Origin: Crossaster papposus
Lineage: Eukaryota > Echinodermata > Asteroidea > Velatida > Solasteridae
Assembly (NCBI GenBank): GCA_037893245.1
Contig: JBAIAA010000649.1
Coordinates: 186,001-250,000 of the forward strand
DNA: 64,000 nucleotides
Reading direction: 5' to 3'
Positions within the stretch are counted from its first letter, which is position 1; the number at the start of each line of letters is the position of its first letter. The notes below the pieces were generated by a model, which had not been told where the DNA came from, ran no database searches, and worked only from the letters and a program-made list of their open reading frames with translations. The position numbers and the translations under genes were made by a program. Positions 32,217-43,314 of this stretch are shown one piece after another.

Positions 32217-32222
32217 TTTATT
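32217..32222 (-). terminator. Polyadenylation signal of the GH3-like gene
   Basis: AATAAA lies on the minus strand about 37 nt past the stop codon. Confidence 0.65.
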
Positions 32223-32258
32223 GAGACCAAACTTCTTGATATGAACGTTAACATATCT

Positions 32259-32486
32259 CTACTTGTTCTCAGACACTCGCTCCATCATCCATATCACGTG
32301 CTCCAGCATCCTCAGCTTACGAGGCGTCTTGTACTGGAGGAAAGAAGCCGTAGTCTTGGCCACTTTAAAGTCCCTCAGATCCAGAAAGGTACCTGGCCTC
32401 ACGAATTTCACCTGGGCCGGCGAGACTGTGTTCGACCCCCGCAAGCCCCTGTAGTAGATGTGGTTTTGTTGCAGATGTTCATCAAA
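32259..32486 (-). CDS. GH3-like exon 6, C-terminus, intact
   Basis: The exon starts after TTCATTTTTCAG, reads FDEHLQQNHIYYRGL, VKFVRPGTFLDLRDF and ends ERVSENK-stop. It matches the GH3 C-terminal subdomain. Confidence 0.88.
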   Translation of the reverse strand, partial: FDEHLQQNHIYYRGLRGSNTVSPAQVKFVRPGTFLDLRDFKVAKTTASFLQYKTPRKLRMLEHVIWMMERVSENK

Positions 32487-32709
32487 CTGAAAAATGAACA
32501 AAGAAAAAAATAGTCTCCTTTGAAAGGTAGCCCAATAACATGTTTGACGTGCATGTATTTCCGACACCTTGCGCGAGTTGACGTCAAAGAACTTAGTGTG
32601 CATTGCTTATTATCGATTGCGGCAAAACAAACTCTCTTGATAAATTCGGTAAAAGTAAAAAAAGTCTGCTGATTATTATTTAAGATTATATTCTTCTCGG
32701 GTTGGTTAC

Positions 32710-32787
32710 CTTTGACCTTTGCTCTGCTGTGACGTCATTCAGGTTCCTCTTGTCGGGATCGACCTCCGAATACAATGTAGTAAAGTT
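32710..32787 (-). pseudogene. GH3-like exon 5, one frame break
   Basis: LYYIVF is read from the exon 4 phase, then the frame changes near 32760 before VDPDKRNLNDVTAEQRSK. The exon length (78 nt) does not fit the phases on either side, which independently supports an indel. Confidence 0.78.
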
Positions 32788-32876
32788 CTGTGGTAGAACA
32801 AAATGACAGAAAGAAAGAAAACATTATCACGTTGATTTGTTGTTGATTCAAAGTAGTTTAAAATAATGTAGCTTAC

Positions 32877-33037
32877 CTGAACTATCAGGATCGTAAACTG
32901 GGCTTTCTGCGCATGTCCAATCAACTAGTTGAATTCCAGGCCAGCCTGCAATTGTTGCCTTTATAGCAGCGTCAACAACGTTGGTGTTCACTTTCTCGTA
33001 CCGGTAGGCCTACACTAAATTCAGATATTCCCCTGAC
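32877..33037 (-). pseudogene. GH3-like exon 4, in-frame stop
   Basis: The acceptor CTTTTGTTCAG is strong. The frame from exon 3 gives SGEYLNLV, then TAG GCC at 33012-33007, then YRYEKVNTNVVDAAI and DWTCAESPVYDPDSS. The TAGGCC looks like a 6-bp insertion forming the palindrome GTAGGCCTAC. The donor is GTAAGC. Confidence 0.8.
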
Positions 33038-33760
33038 CTGAACAAAAGAGAAGCATACAATTGTCTTCGCTATATATAGCTGCAGCCTTTGTGTTCCTAA
33101 TCGCTGAACGACTGAATGGCTGGATGTGTTCCCATTGGACTTTTTCTTCCGCGGCCACGCGGAGACTTACCGCGGCATTCCTTAGCGTGAATCTACCGCG
33201 CGTTCCCACCTGGACTTATATTCCGCGACGGAACGGTACATTCGCTGTTCGAGACTGGCAGAATGTCACACATTGCGGGCACTGTGCACAGGCACCTTTG
33301 ACCTATGCGGGATATGACGTGCCTGTGACGTATTTTTCGCGCGCTAGACTCGTTGCCACGTAAACAACATACAACAACACTGACGCGACAAGTCAAGACT
33401 GCAGCAACTGGACGAGATTGAAAAAAAGCGCTGACCGTATTGCATTATACACACGGTAATTCCTACACACGCTGCGTACGGTACATACCACACCGCCATC
33501 AATGCAAACGAGACAGGGAACCATACTACCATTTTCGCGCGAGTTCTGTGTATAGTTGTGACGTATACAGGAAGTGTTGTTGTTTGCATAGCGTTTTACA
33601 GCGTGGTCGCGGTAGTTTTACAGCGCGGAGCGTTCCCATTGGACTTTTTAGCGGCCCTGATAATTTACCGTGGCTGCGCGGAACTCTCCCGCGACCTCTT
33701 TCGGCCTGTTTTTTTTTACATCACGGTCGCGGTAAATAGACAGGGAGGTGTGTTTACCGT

Positions 33761-33837
33761 GCGTTCCCATTGGACTTAATTTTGTCGTTCTGAAGAAAAG
33801 TCGCGGTACTCTAACAAAATTAAGTCCAATGGGAACA
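33761..33837. repeat. Hairpin built on GTTCCCATTGGACTTAATTT
   Basis: Arms of 23 bp surround a 29-bp loop. The phrase TTCCCATTGGACTT also occurs at about 33129 and 33625, so a small repeat family occupies 33100-33840 in GH3-like intron 3. Confidence 0.75.
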
Positions 33838-34142
33838 TGCCTCTGACTGCCACTTGTTAGCCTGTGTACGTAACGGTCTCACTTCACCTGAATTCCTCCG
33901 GGAAAGTTAGCCAAAGAAGTGAGACAGTTACACATGACAAAGCTGCTAAGGTTGCTAATATGCGCAGCCCATTGTTTACGCATGGAACTGTTTCCAATTA
34001 ATGTAGGTTTCCTAGGCTATTTAAAACATTTAGTTTTAGCAAATTCAAAATAAAATGATGCTACATCTTCAAACTCAGTAAATTACATCAAAGCATAGGG
34101 ATTTTGGCATAGTGTGTGCCTAGTTCATCTTTTCCCAATTAC

Positions 34143-34376
34143 CTATTGCCCCGACCCCCCCTGCCCCTACCTCCGCCCTATTGCCCCGACCCCCCCCCCC
34201 CCCCCCCCCCCTGCCCCTACCTCTGCCCTATTGCCCCGACCCCCCCCCCTGCCCCTACCTCTGCCCTATTGCCCCGACCCCCCCCCCCCCGCCCCTACCT
34301 CTGCCCTATTGCCCCGACCCCCCCCCCCCCTGCCCCTACCTCTGCCCTATTGCCCCGACCCCCCCCCCCCCCCCCA
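34143..34376. repeat. C-rich minisatellite in GH3-like intron 3
   Basis: Five units of about 45 bp (CTGCCCCTACCTCTGCCCTATTGCCCCGAC plus C runs of 9-21). On the gene's sense strand these are G runs able to form quadruplexes. The proline-rich frames are not real genes. Confidence 0.9.
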
Positions 34377-34551
34377 TTTCCAATTACCGTTTTCCTTAGT
34401 TATACTTATCGCCCGAATGAATTCAACAGTTCATAAGTGATTGTATATATATATGTTTACATAATCATACTTATTCTATGTATAAGATGTACGAGCAGGC
34501 TTTCAGCAAATAACGATTCCGATCTGGGAACCAGCTTTTATTGGGATTTAC

Positions 34552-34716
34552 CTGTAGAGCATGCGCATGACGGGGCAGTTCTCATGAAAGCCCACAATCT
34601 GGATGATATCGCCATTCCGATAGCGGTAGAGTCCAGAGCGCGTGGTCGCCACCAGTTCGTATCTTTCACCGACGTCAACCTCGTCAAGGAGAAGAGTATT
34701 TGGGTTTTCATCCGAA
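34552..34716 (-). CDS. GH3-like exon 3, intact
   Basis: Fifty-five codons read through: DEVDVGERYELVATT, GLYRYRNGDIIQIVGFHENC and PVMRMLYR. The acceptor is TCTCTAAAACAG and the donor GTAAAT. The motif GLYRYR-x-GD is strongly conserved in the family. Confidence 0.9.
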
Positions 34717-35049
34717 CTGTTTTAGAGAAACAACATGGGGACTGTCTCAGGTTTTCTCATGAAAGAATCTCGAATGAATAGTTCTTCATGAAACAATGTC
34801 TGTCTCAATAGGGTTGGGGTCAGGAGTCGTGATCAGAGGGTCATGGGTTCGAACCAAACTAAAGCTTCAAAGGTTGCCTGGAGAATGAGTCGATTCTGAC
34901 CTGGGAAAGGAATCAAAATGTTTAACCTTGCACGAGGTCAACGAGAGAAAATCTTTCTTGAGTTTTCAAACTAGCCTTGGAAAGGTTTAACAGAGAAGGT
35001 GGAGTGCAAAGCGCACAACCTTATTATTAAATCGGTACTCATTGTTTAC

Positions 35050-35190
35050 CTGTTTTGCTCGGGGATGAATTCTAAGACAGCCGTGTGAGGAAACTAATAG
35101 CGTATCGCGCCTCTTTCTCTAGCATCCACATATTGATCGCCAAAATTCCAAACTCGGTCGCACCGTATCTCCAACTGTAGAAAGGAACAC
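35050..35190 (-). pseudogene. GH3-like exon 2, one frame break
   Basis: The exon reads GVPFYSWRYGATEFGILAIN, then a 1-nt-type shift near 35090, then HTAVLEFIPEQN into a GTAAAC donor. WRYGATE is the family's YGATE motif, the second nucleotide-binding loop. Confidence 0.85.
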
Positions 35191-35407
35191 CTTTCGGAGA
35201 CAGGGTAAGTTTTAATAGAAATGCACAAATCATTAATCAATTTGTGTACGTGTAATTTTAACATTTAACACTTAATATTCCCTTTTTCGGTGGGACGTCA
35301 AAACATGCATTGATTCTGCTGGCACATATTAATGCGTTGTTTTACGGTGCTGTCGCATATTCAATTTATTTATTTATTGACTTTTGAATGATAACGATAC
35401 ACCTTAC

Positions 35408-36518
35408 CACTGCTATATTTGTCTTCAATTTTCTTCTTGAAACCCGTGATTTCGATATAGCCTCCAGGCCGACAAGATGAGGCCAGATTCTCTTCACAAT
35501 GCATCGGAACCCTTTCTCAAATTCCCTTCTCAACTGAGATACGCGGGCCTGATCCGGTCTCAGATACCCTTGGAGGGACCGACGTACATCGGGATCTAGA
35601 GGGATCTTAGCGTTAATCTGCCCGGTAGATAGATCCCCCAACATTGCTTGCCAGTTGGTCTCCAGGCACTTTAGAGCTCGGTACATTTGAGGGGAGAAAA
35701 CGGCACGTAGGTAAGCGAGATTGGGGTCAGCAATCGCGAACGGCAGAAGGCTCGTTGGTGATAGTGAAGGCTGGTGGGGGAGAACTGAGATCAGATAAAC
35801 GCAAATATTCCTCCTGTTGGATTAACGTATATGAAGAGACAACACAACCAGTTTTGGTAAGTGTGATTTTGGGATGGACATAAACAAAACAACGTTTCTG
35901 GACAGGGCTTGGCCGGTGAGAGCCCTGGTACAAAGCAAGGCGCCTGATTTGATTGCTCATGGCTTCTCCCGCTAAAAGAAAGGGTACATATGGAATATTC
36001 TTGCCAACTCCGGTGGTACCCGATGTGACACCGAATCGCACGGGCTTCTCTTCAAGGAAGACGCCTTCTTCTCCGTCTGCTAGCCGCTCAATGTAATCCC
36101 TGTAGTGGTCGTACGTGGTGAGAGGGTGCTCCTTACGGAGGTCTTTTAACGATCGGATCTCCCCAAGACGGTTCTTGCGCCCGTACTCTGTATTGGCGTG
36201 TCGCCTGGTCAGCTCCCGGATCAGATCTTCCTGGGCTTCTCGCGGACGTCTCCATGTGCCATTGGCCTTTGCCAGGACGGAGGGCGTGGCTAGTCGTTCA
36301 CCCTGGTGCCACTTGTAGGACAGGAGTAGTGTGGTGAGGGTGTGGCTTTCAGAACATCGAAGAGTCGAGATGTGGAAGCTAATCAGAGATGAGATGCCAA
36401 GCAGCACTGCCGCACCACCTGACGCAATGAAAATTAATGGATTCATGCGGGTCATGTTGGGGTCATTCAGGGTCGATTTGAGTAGAGTGATGTATTCTGA
36501 CGTCACCTTTTTAACCAA
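35408..36518 (-). pseudogene. GH3-like exon 1, two frame breaks
   Basis: ATG at 36518 opens 263 codons with a membrane helix and the TSGTTG motif, up to TITNEPSAV and TGA near 35727. The next motif, IADPNLAYLRAVFSP, lies in another frame directly after, as if a short YVHLLF-like piece were deleted. Near 35455 the frame changes again before TGFKKKIEDKYSS. The donor is GTAAGG. Later methionines (22, 25) are possible starts. Confidence 0.82.
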
Positions 36519-36592
36519 GTACTACTTCGTTGAGTCAGTCAATGTAAACATGTCGAAAAATCTGAGATTCACATCGAAGAAAATGTTCTATA

Positions 36593-36622
36593 CGCTAAAT
36601 AAAACGTACGTTTTATTTAGCG
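36593..36622. repeat. Perfect 30-bp palindrome
   Basis: CGCTAAATAAAACGT and its exact inverse meet without spacer 75 bp upstream of the GH3-like start codon. It may be a recent foldback or a regulatory site. Confidence 0.85.
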
Positions 36623-37029
36623 GATTATATGCATTATGCACATTCGGATTATGTGCCAACGATGCACGCATGTTGTCATCCCAAATATAATGACAATTTG
36701 TTTATATACCCAGTATTAATTGCGTCGGGACAGATGTGTATTTTCTGCACTTCACAGACGTAATTTTACAAGCATACACCGGGACAACCCTGAAAACACT
36801 ATATAGGTTTGTTTTTAAATATCGTCCATGGAATAGCCTATCAAGCGGGTATATTCATTGGTTATTCGGTACCAGACAATTTTACTTTGACCAGTTAAGA
36901 TCTCACTCATTTCTTTTCCACGTAACCATCAAGGGCCCCCAGAGCATATACATTGTAAAGAGATATGTTTTACCCGTTAACACTCCGATGGCGAGATTAG
37001 TCGTATAAGTCAGGCAATAGCCGAGAAAG

Positions 37030-37260
37030 ACGGAAGCTAGGAGTGAGGAGGCAAACCCCCAGCATGCACAGCGAAAGTTCCATTTACAACATACCTAACA
37101 TTTTCAGCGTTTGCCAGCGTGTGACTGCACACGCTGGCGGCGCGCAGGAACTACTCACACGCTGGCGACCCGCTGTCGTATTTTTACTATAAATCAGTGA
37201 TGCGTTCCTCACACGCTGAGGGCGTTCCTCACACGCTACTCACGCGTTGGCATACGCTAT
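37030..37260. repeat. CACACGCTGGCG-type short repeats
   Basis: Irregular repeats of CTCACACGCTGG and GCGTTCCTCACACGCT. Confidence 0.6.
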
Positions 37261-37486
37261 GAACCCGTTATCAACCTGTATGGACACGCTGAAATCACGG
37301 TTCCACTTGACTTTAGTTCAACTATTTTTAACGCGCTACTCATGCATAAAACGTTCTGGAGGACGCGCAGGCAGTCTGCGGGAAACCAAGTCTTTGGGTT
37401 CCGGGGGAAGTATGGTTGCAAAGCTGAAACTTAAAGGAAACATGCAGTCTAACATTTTATTTAATAGATTTATGTGTATTAAATAA

Positions 37487-37651
37487 GGGAATAAATGTGT
37501 GTTCGAGAGGTTTTAATCACTCTGTTTAATACCGCTTGGATTCTGGGTGCTGATAATTACCCGAGCCGAAGGCGAGGGTAATTATCAGCACCCAGACTCC
37601 AAGCGGTATTAAACAGAGTGATTAATACCGACCGAACACACATTTATTCCC
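37487..37651. mobile_element. 165-bp long palindrome, MITE-like
   Basis: GGGAATAAATGTGTGTTCG at the left is inverted at the right, and the inner arms match for about 45 bp more (ACTCTGTTTAATACCGCTTG to CTGATAATTACCC) around a loop of about 13 nt. No target duplication is evident. Confidence 0.75.
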
Positions 37652-39420
37652 ATTCATAAATACCTTTTTTGTAAAATTCAGCCAAAAAAGCCCCGAAAAT
37701 CCTGGAAAATTGTCGCAAATAAATTTCGGTGTTTCGCCATTTCGTGCGTGTCAAATGACATGTTTCCGCCTCTGTCGCTCTACACAATGCATGCAATAAA
37801 GCTTATTTACTATGAACCAGACTATTACTGCCATTGGAAACCTCGTTCCCAGGGTGTCGAGCTGTACACGCCCAACACTATACCCGCTCTTACTTTTAGA
37901 GACGAGGTACGGTTGGAAATAAGTGAGCCCTGGGGACGGGTATAATGCGACATCGCGTGAAAGGGTTTTGTTGCCAGCGGTTTTAAACACTTCCAGCCAT
38001 GTCTTTATCGTCCGTTTAATACCGGCCACGTGATGGGCTCTCGACCAATAGGAATGCCTCAACTGTCCCAGGTATTTATGAATGTGAATTAAAAGAGTTC
38101 TAGAGTACGTTTAGTGTGGTAATTTGCCGTCCAAGAAATGACCTCCCCTTTTTAAATTTAGCGGCCACTAAAAATGAGTGATGTAAACCGAGGCAGGACC
38201 CGGACAAATTCTTGGATTTTTTGAGATTTTTAGTATGTCATTCTAGGGACCTTAGAGAAGTGCACTGTGGTGAAAAATATTCTATTGCAATTTGTGTGAG
38301 GTCAAAACTTATTTTCCCCGGACTACACCGCGCCGGGCGCAGACTTCTTATGCCCCCATCACACCAAACTAGTTCTCACTATACGTTCTTAAAAATGTTG
38401 CCGAACGGGCTAAAAGTGTGTGAAAACGGAGTGGACGTAGTAGCAACTGTTTACGAACTTCATAAACGGGCTCAGACGGGAAGAGTGCTCCAGAACTTTG
38501 AGCCTACTCAACATTTTCGGGCGGCCATCCCGTTCTGCAATTAGACGGAGTGAAAACGTACTTAAAACGAGATGGACGTACTACAAACGGAATTGCCCTA
38601 CTTCGATCCTACTAGGGACGGGCCTGTGGGATCTTCGGGTAGTAGTACTGACTGCTTTAACACGGCCCGTCTTCCTGTAGTCAGTTTTGGAGGCATGATG
38701 CTCGTAATTGTCAATGTCGGAAATCTTCAAAGTGTTGATCTGCACAGGTTGAAGCGGCGAACGCAAATGAGGACTGGCAACAACGCGCTGGGTATTTATA
38801 GCCGTCCGGCCAAGACGCGATTGCAATTACGTTCAGAATGCACTATAGGGACGAAATGAGGACGTGGCGAGAACGAGGTGAACTTTCTGGAAACGAAGCG
38901 GTCGAGTTAAGAAATAGTTAGGACGTATTAGGAACGAGGTAGAACAAGTTTAGAACGAGTTTAAACTGACTACGGACGAGCTTGGACTGCTTGGAAACGT
39001 TATCCGTACGAGGTGAACGGGCAATCTTACCCGATCTCGACTGGATACCAACGGACTGCGGACGGGTTAAAGACGAGATGGACATATTGAGCACTAGTTC
39101 TGAACGAAGTAGCATCGTATTTATGACATTATTTGGCCAAAGTTACACGTTCTACCCCGTTTTACGATTTTTTTTGAGGACGGGGCTGGGCGTTTTGAGA
39201 ACTAGTTTTGTGTGACGGAAACATAAGAGGAACATGTGGCGTTCAGCCACGCGTGATTGAGCAATGACAGGTCTACGATGTCCCCAGTTTACCCCCGCTC
39301 CGATAGGGCCGGCCACCGTGCTGTCTTATGGGTGTAGGTGGGAGTGACCCAACGCCGGGTTCTTGAGGCGGCCCGGCCGCGATATTTTTTCCCGTACCAC
39401 TAACGAGCTATGGTGTATAA
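37652..39420. other. Intergenic DNA, partly simple repeats
   Basis: From about 38,430 degenerate GAACGAG/GGACGTA phrases recur. No gene is recognised. Confidence 0.5.
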
Positions 39421-39424
39421 TTAA

Positions 39425-39812
39425 GCGGTGGTCACCTTGCGGTCATGAACGTAGTTGAACGTAGTATGGTGTGACCGTAGTTGACCGTATTAGACCCTAT
39501 TAGTCGTAGTTAAACGTAGTTAAACGTAGTGGACAGTAGTGGGCCGTAGTTCTGAACGTACTTAGACCTTGAGGAAAGCCATGATTTGGTTGTAGTTAGC
39601 CCAAAAGTTTTCAACATGTTGAAAATACTTCCACGGTCACCTTGAATGCCTATACCGTATACTGTGAGCCTAGTATATAAGTAGTTAACCCTAGTTGACC
39701 GTACTTGGCCGTAGTTGACCCTACTTGACCGTAATGTGGACCGTAGTTGACCGTAGTAACCACGGCACTACGGTTGAACTACGTTGAACTACGTTCATGA
39801 CGTGACCACCGC
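39425..39812. mobile_element. 388-bp TTAA-flanked element with CCGTAGTTGA repeats
   Basis: The inverted ends GCGGTGGTCAC are flanked by TTAA (39421-39424, 39813-39816). The interior is a degenerate 10-12-bp repeat (TTGACCGTAG), in inverse orientation at the right end. Confidence 0.8.
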
Positions 39813-40213
39813 TTAAAGCATACGAGAGTTGCAAGTCAGGTTCTCGGACTTTATTTCCCTTGGAAAAAAATCCTCCAAACCACAAATAAAGGGGTTGCAT
39901 TGACGCCACGCGCTACGCGTACGCGCTAATCGCACGAGCAACCGGGCCGAGCGGCCATTATTGAGGTCAAACAAAGTGCAGACGGTACATTGCCGTGATT
40001 ACGCAACTAGACCTCATTGGAGGCGCTGTCGTGAAGTGCGACTTGTGTGTGACGTCATATGCATGAACTTTATTAGTAAAAGGAAATGATGCAAATTACT
40101 AACAAACCTTTACAAAAAGTAATAAATAAACTAGACATGTGTTTGTGGACAAACACAGAGCTGTTTCGAGTGTCTAAAATTACTTTCAATATGTATGTGG
40201 TAATCTTTTGTGT

Positions 40214-40741
40214 GTGCCAAGTCTCAAGTCGATCAGATTTACTAAAGTGTCAACGGCAATAGTCTAAAGAAAAACGTGTACAAAATCTATGGGGAAAAAT
40301 GAAACTTTAACGTGACGCCCCGTGACCTTGAATGACGTAATCGTGCCAAATTTCTTTTAGAGCCGTCTGTGGATGGTGGTCTAAGTGTGTGCCAAGTCTC
40401 AGGTCGATCGGATTTACTAAAGTGTCAAAGTCAACAGTCTTAACAAAAACGTGTACAAAACTAATGGGAGAAAAATGTGCACCTTTAATGTGACGTCACA
40501 TGCCCTTGAATGACGCAATCGTGCCGAATTTCTTTCAGAAACATCTAGGGGTGGTGTTCTAAGTGTATGCCAAGTTTCAAGTCGGTCGAATTTACCAAAG
40601 TGTCAAAGTCAAGGGTCTGAAGGAAAACGTGTACAAAACCTATGGGGAAAATTTAAACTTTAACGCGAAGTCACGTGACCTTGAATGACGTAATCGCGAC
40701 GAATTACTTCTAGGACCGTCCTTGGGTGGTTGTCTAAGTGT
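40214..40741 (+). repeat. Satellite monomer A, example run
   Basis: Anchors TGCCAAGT at 40214, 40389, 40567 and 40742 give periods of 175, 178 and 175 bp. Each unit has AAGTCGATCGGATTTAC, AACGTGTACAAAACCTATGG, a GTGACG[CT]C core and CCTTGAATGACG[TC]AATCGTG. Confidence 0.88.
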
Positions 40742-42429
40742 ATGCCAAGTTTCAAGTCGATCGGATTTTCCAAAGTGTCAAAGTGTATTGTCTGAACAAA
40801 CGTGTACAAATCCTATGGAGAACAAAAGGCAAAGAAAAACTAGACATGTGTTTGTGGACAAACACAGAGCTGTTTCGAGTGTCTTTCAATATGTGTGTGA
40901 TGGGCTTGTGTGTGTGCCAAGTCTCAAGTCGATCAGATTTACTAAAGTGTCAAAGGCAATAGTCTAAAGAAAAACGTGTACAAAACCTATGGGGAAAAAA
41001 TAGAAACTTTAACGTGACGCCGCGTGACCTTGAATGACGTAATCGTGCCGAATTTATTCTAGGGCCGTCTGTGGATGGTGGTCTACGTGTGTGCCAAGTC
41101 TCAAGTCGATCGGATTTACTAAAGTGTCAAAGTCAATAGTCTAAAGAAAAACGTGTACAAAACCAATGGGAGAAAAATGTGAACCTTTAATGTGACGTCA
41201 CGTGACCTTGAATGACGCAATCGTGCCGAATTTCTTTCAGAAACATCTGGGGGTGGTGTTCTAAGTGTATGCCAAGTTTTAAGTCGGTCGGATTTACCGA
41301 AGTGCCAAAGTCAATAGTCTAAGAAAAACGTGTACAAAACCTATGGGGAAATTTTCACCTTTAACGTGAGGTAACGTGACCTTGAACTACGTAATCGTGA
41401 CAAATTTCTTTTAGGACCGTCCTTGGGTGGTTGTCTAAATGTATGCCAAGTTTCAAGTCGATCGGATTTATTAAAGTGTCAAAGTCAACAGTCTTAACAA
41501 AAACGTGTACAAAACTAATGGGAGAAAAATGTGCACCTTTAATGTGACGTCACGTGCCCTTGAATGACGCAATCGTGCCGAATTTCTTTCAGAAACATCT
41601 AGGGGTGGTGTTCTAAGTGTATGCCAAGTTTCAAGTCGGTCGAATTTACCAAAGTGTCAAAGTCAAGGGTCTGAAGGAAAACGTGTACAAAACCTATGGG
41701 GAAAATTTAACCTTTAACGCGAAGTCACGTGACCTTGAATGACGTAATCGGGACGAAATTCTTCTAGGACCGTCCTTGGGTGGTTGTCTAAGTGTATGCC
41801 AAGTTTCAAGTCGATCGGATTTTCCAAAGTGTCAAAGTGTATTGTCTGAACAAACGTGTACAAATCCTATGAAGAACAAAAGGCAAAGAAAAAAAAAAAA
41901 AAAAAAAAACTAGACATGTGTTTGTGGACAAACACAGAGCTGTTTCGGATGTCTAAAATGGCTTCCAATATGTGGGTGGTGGTCTAGTGTGTATCAAGTC
42001 TGAAATCGATCGGATTTACCAAAGTGCCAAATATATTGCTTGAAAAAAACGTGTACAAATGCTATTAAAAAACTAAACCTTTAAAGTGACATCACATGAC
42101 CCACGATGACGTCATCATCACGAGTTTTCTCTTGGCCCTCCTGGGGATGGTGGTCAAAGTGTGTGCTAGGTCTCAAGTCGATCAAATTTACGAAAGTGTC
42201 AAAGTCAATAGTCTAAAGAAAAACGTGTACAAAACCTATGGGGGGGAAAATTGAACCTTTAACGTCATGTCACGTGACCTTGAATTACGCAATCGTGCCA
42301 AATTTCCTCCAGAACCATCTGTGGGTGGTGTTCTAAGTGTATGCTAAGTCTGGAGTCGAGTGAATTTACCAGTGTCAAAGTCAATAGTCTGAAGGAAAAC
42401 GTGTACAAAACCTATGGGGAAAACTACAC

Positions 42430-42870
42430 CTTTAATGTGACGTCACATGACACCTGATGACGTCATCATGACGTCAACTTAATTTTTGTTTATAACACAT
42501 CCCGGAATACCTGAATACCAAGTTTGACCCTAATTGGACTTGTACTTCCAGAGATGTAGAGTCTTAAAAACTACACCTTTAATGTGACGTCACATGACCC
42601 ACGATAATGTAATCATGACGTCACCCTAATTTTCGTCTATAACACATCCCGGAATACCCGTATACCAAGTTTGACCCCAATCGGACATGTACTTTCAGAG
42701 ATAGAGGGTCCTAAAAACTGAACCTTTAATGTGACGTCACATGACACCCGATGACGTCATCATAATGTCATCTTAATTTTCTTCTATAACTCATCCTGGA
42801 ATACATGAATACCAAGTTTGACCCCAATCCGACTTGTACTTCCAGAGATAGAGGGTCCTAAAAACTGCAC
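42430..42870 (+). repeat. Satellite monomer B, example run
   Basis: CCTTTAATGTGACGTCACATG recurs (first 20 bases used as anchor) at 42430, 42577 and 42724, a period of 147 bp. Units contain ATGACGTCATCATGACGTCA and CCAAGTTTGACCCCAATCGG, a diverged form of the type A CCAAGTCTCAAGTCGATCGG. Confidence 0.88.
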
Positions 42871-43284
42871 CTTTAATGTTAAGTCACATGACCCACGATG
42901 ACGTCATCATGACGAATTTCCCTTGGCCCTCCTGGGGATTGTGGTCGAGATGTGTGCCAAGTCTCAAGTCGATCACATTTACGAAAGTGTCAAAGTCAAT
43001 AGTCTGAAGAAAAACGTGTACAAAACCTATGGGGAAAAATTGAACCTTTAACGTGACGTCACGTGACCATGAATGACGTAATCGTTACGAATTTCTTCTA
43101 GGACCATCTGTGGGTAGTGGTCGAAGTGTATGCCAAGTCTCAAGACGATCGGATTTACAAAAGTGTCAAAGTGTATTGGCTGAAGAAAACTGTGTACAAA
43201 CTCTATGGAGAAAAGTCTGAAACTGAGGAAAAAAAGGAAAAAAAAAGAAAAAAAAAAAAAAAAAAAAACTTTAACGAAAACAAT

Positions 43285-43314
43285 AGCTGTTTCGGCTGAA
43301 TTGCCGAAACAGCT
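43285..43314 (+). repeat. Hairpin cassette, single copy
   Basis: AGCTGTTTCGGC, a 6-nt loop, then the inverse. It is preceded by AACTTTAACGAAAACAAT and flanked by A runs. Confidence 0.88.

Larger units (their letters stand above)
32259..36518 (-). pseudogene. GH3-domain (auxin-responsive GH3 family) protein gene, six exons, damaged
   Basis: GH3 proteins are adenylate-forming enzymes. In plants they join amino acids to jasmonate or auxin; the animal members are poorly characterised. Exons are 35408-36518, 35050-35190, 34552-34716, 32877-33037, 32710-32787 and 32259-32486, all with consensus splice sites. The N-terminus has a membrane segment (residues about 26-48). Family motifs follow: TSGTTGVGKNIPYVPF (nucleotide binding), FSPQMYRALKCLETNW, RIWPHL, WRYGATEFG, AVLEFIPEQN, DEVDVGERYELVATT with GLYRYRNGDII, and a C-terminal GTFLDLRDF ending ERVSENK. 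The frame breaks near 35740, 35455, 35090 and 32760, and TAG occurs in frame at 33012-33010. Motifs continue in another frame across each break. A polyadenylation signal follows at 32222-32217. Likely a recent pseudogene; local assembly error is the alternative. Confidence 0.85.

Noticed and set aside
34114-34440. Proline-rich protein frames
   Set aside because: All three frames are open only because of C runs in a minisatellite.
34800-34875. tRNA-derived SINE (GGGTTCGAACC resembles a B box)
   Set aside because: No matching A box, tail or target duplication was found, so one motif is not enough.
38212-39215. Several frames of 60-110 residues
   Set aside because: They lie in degenerate GGACGTA/GAACGAG repeats with no recognisable domain or splice structure.
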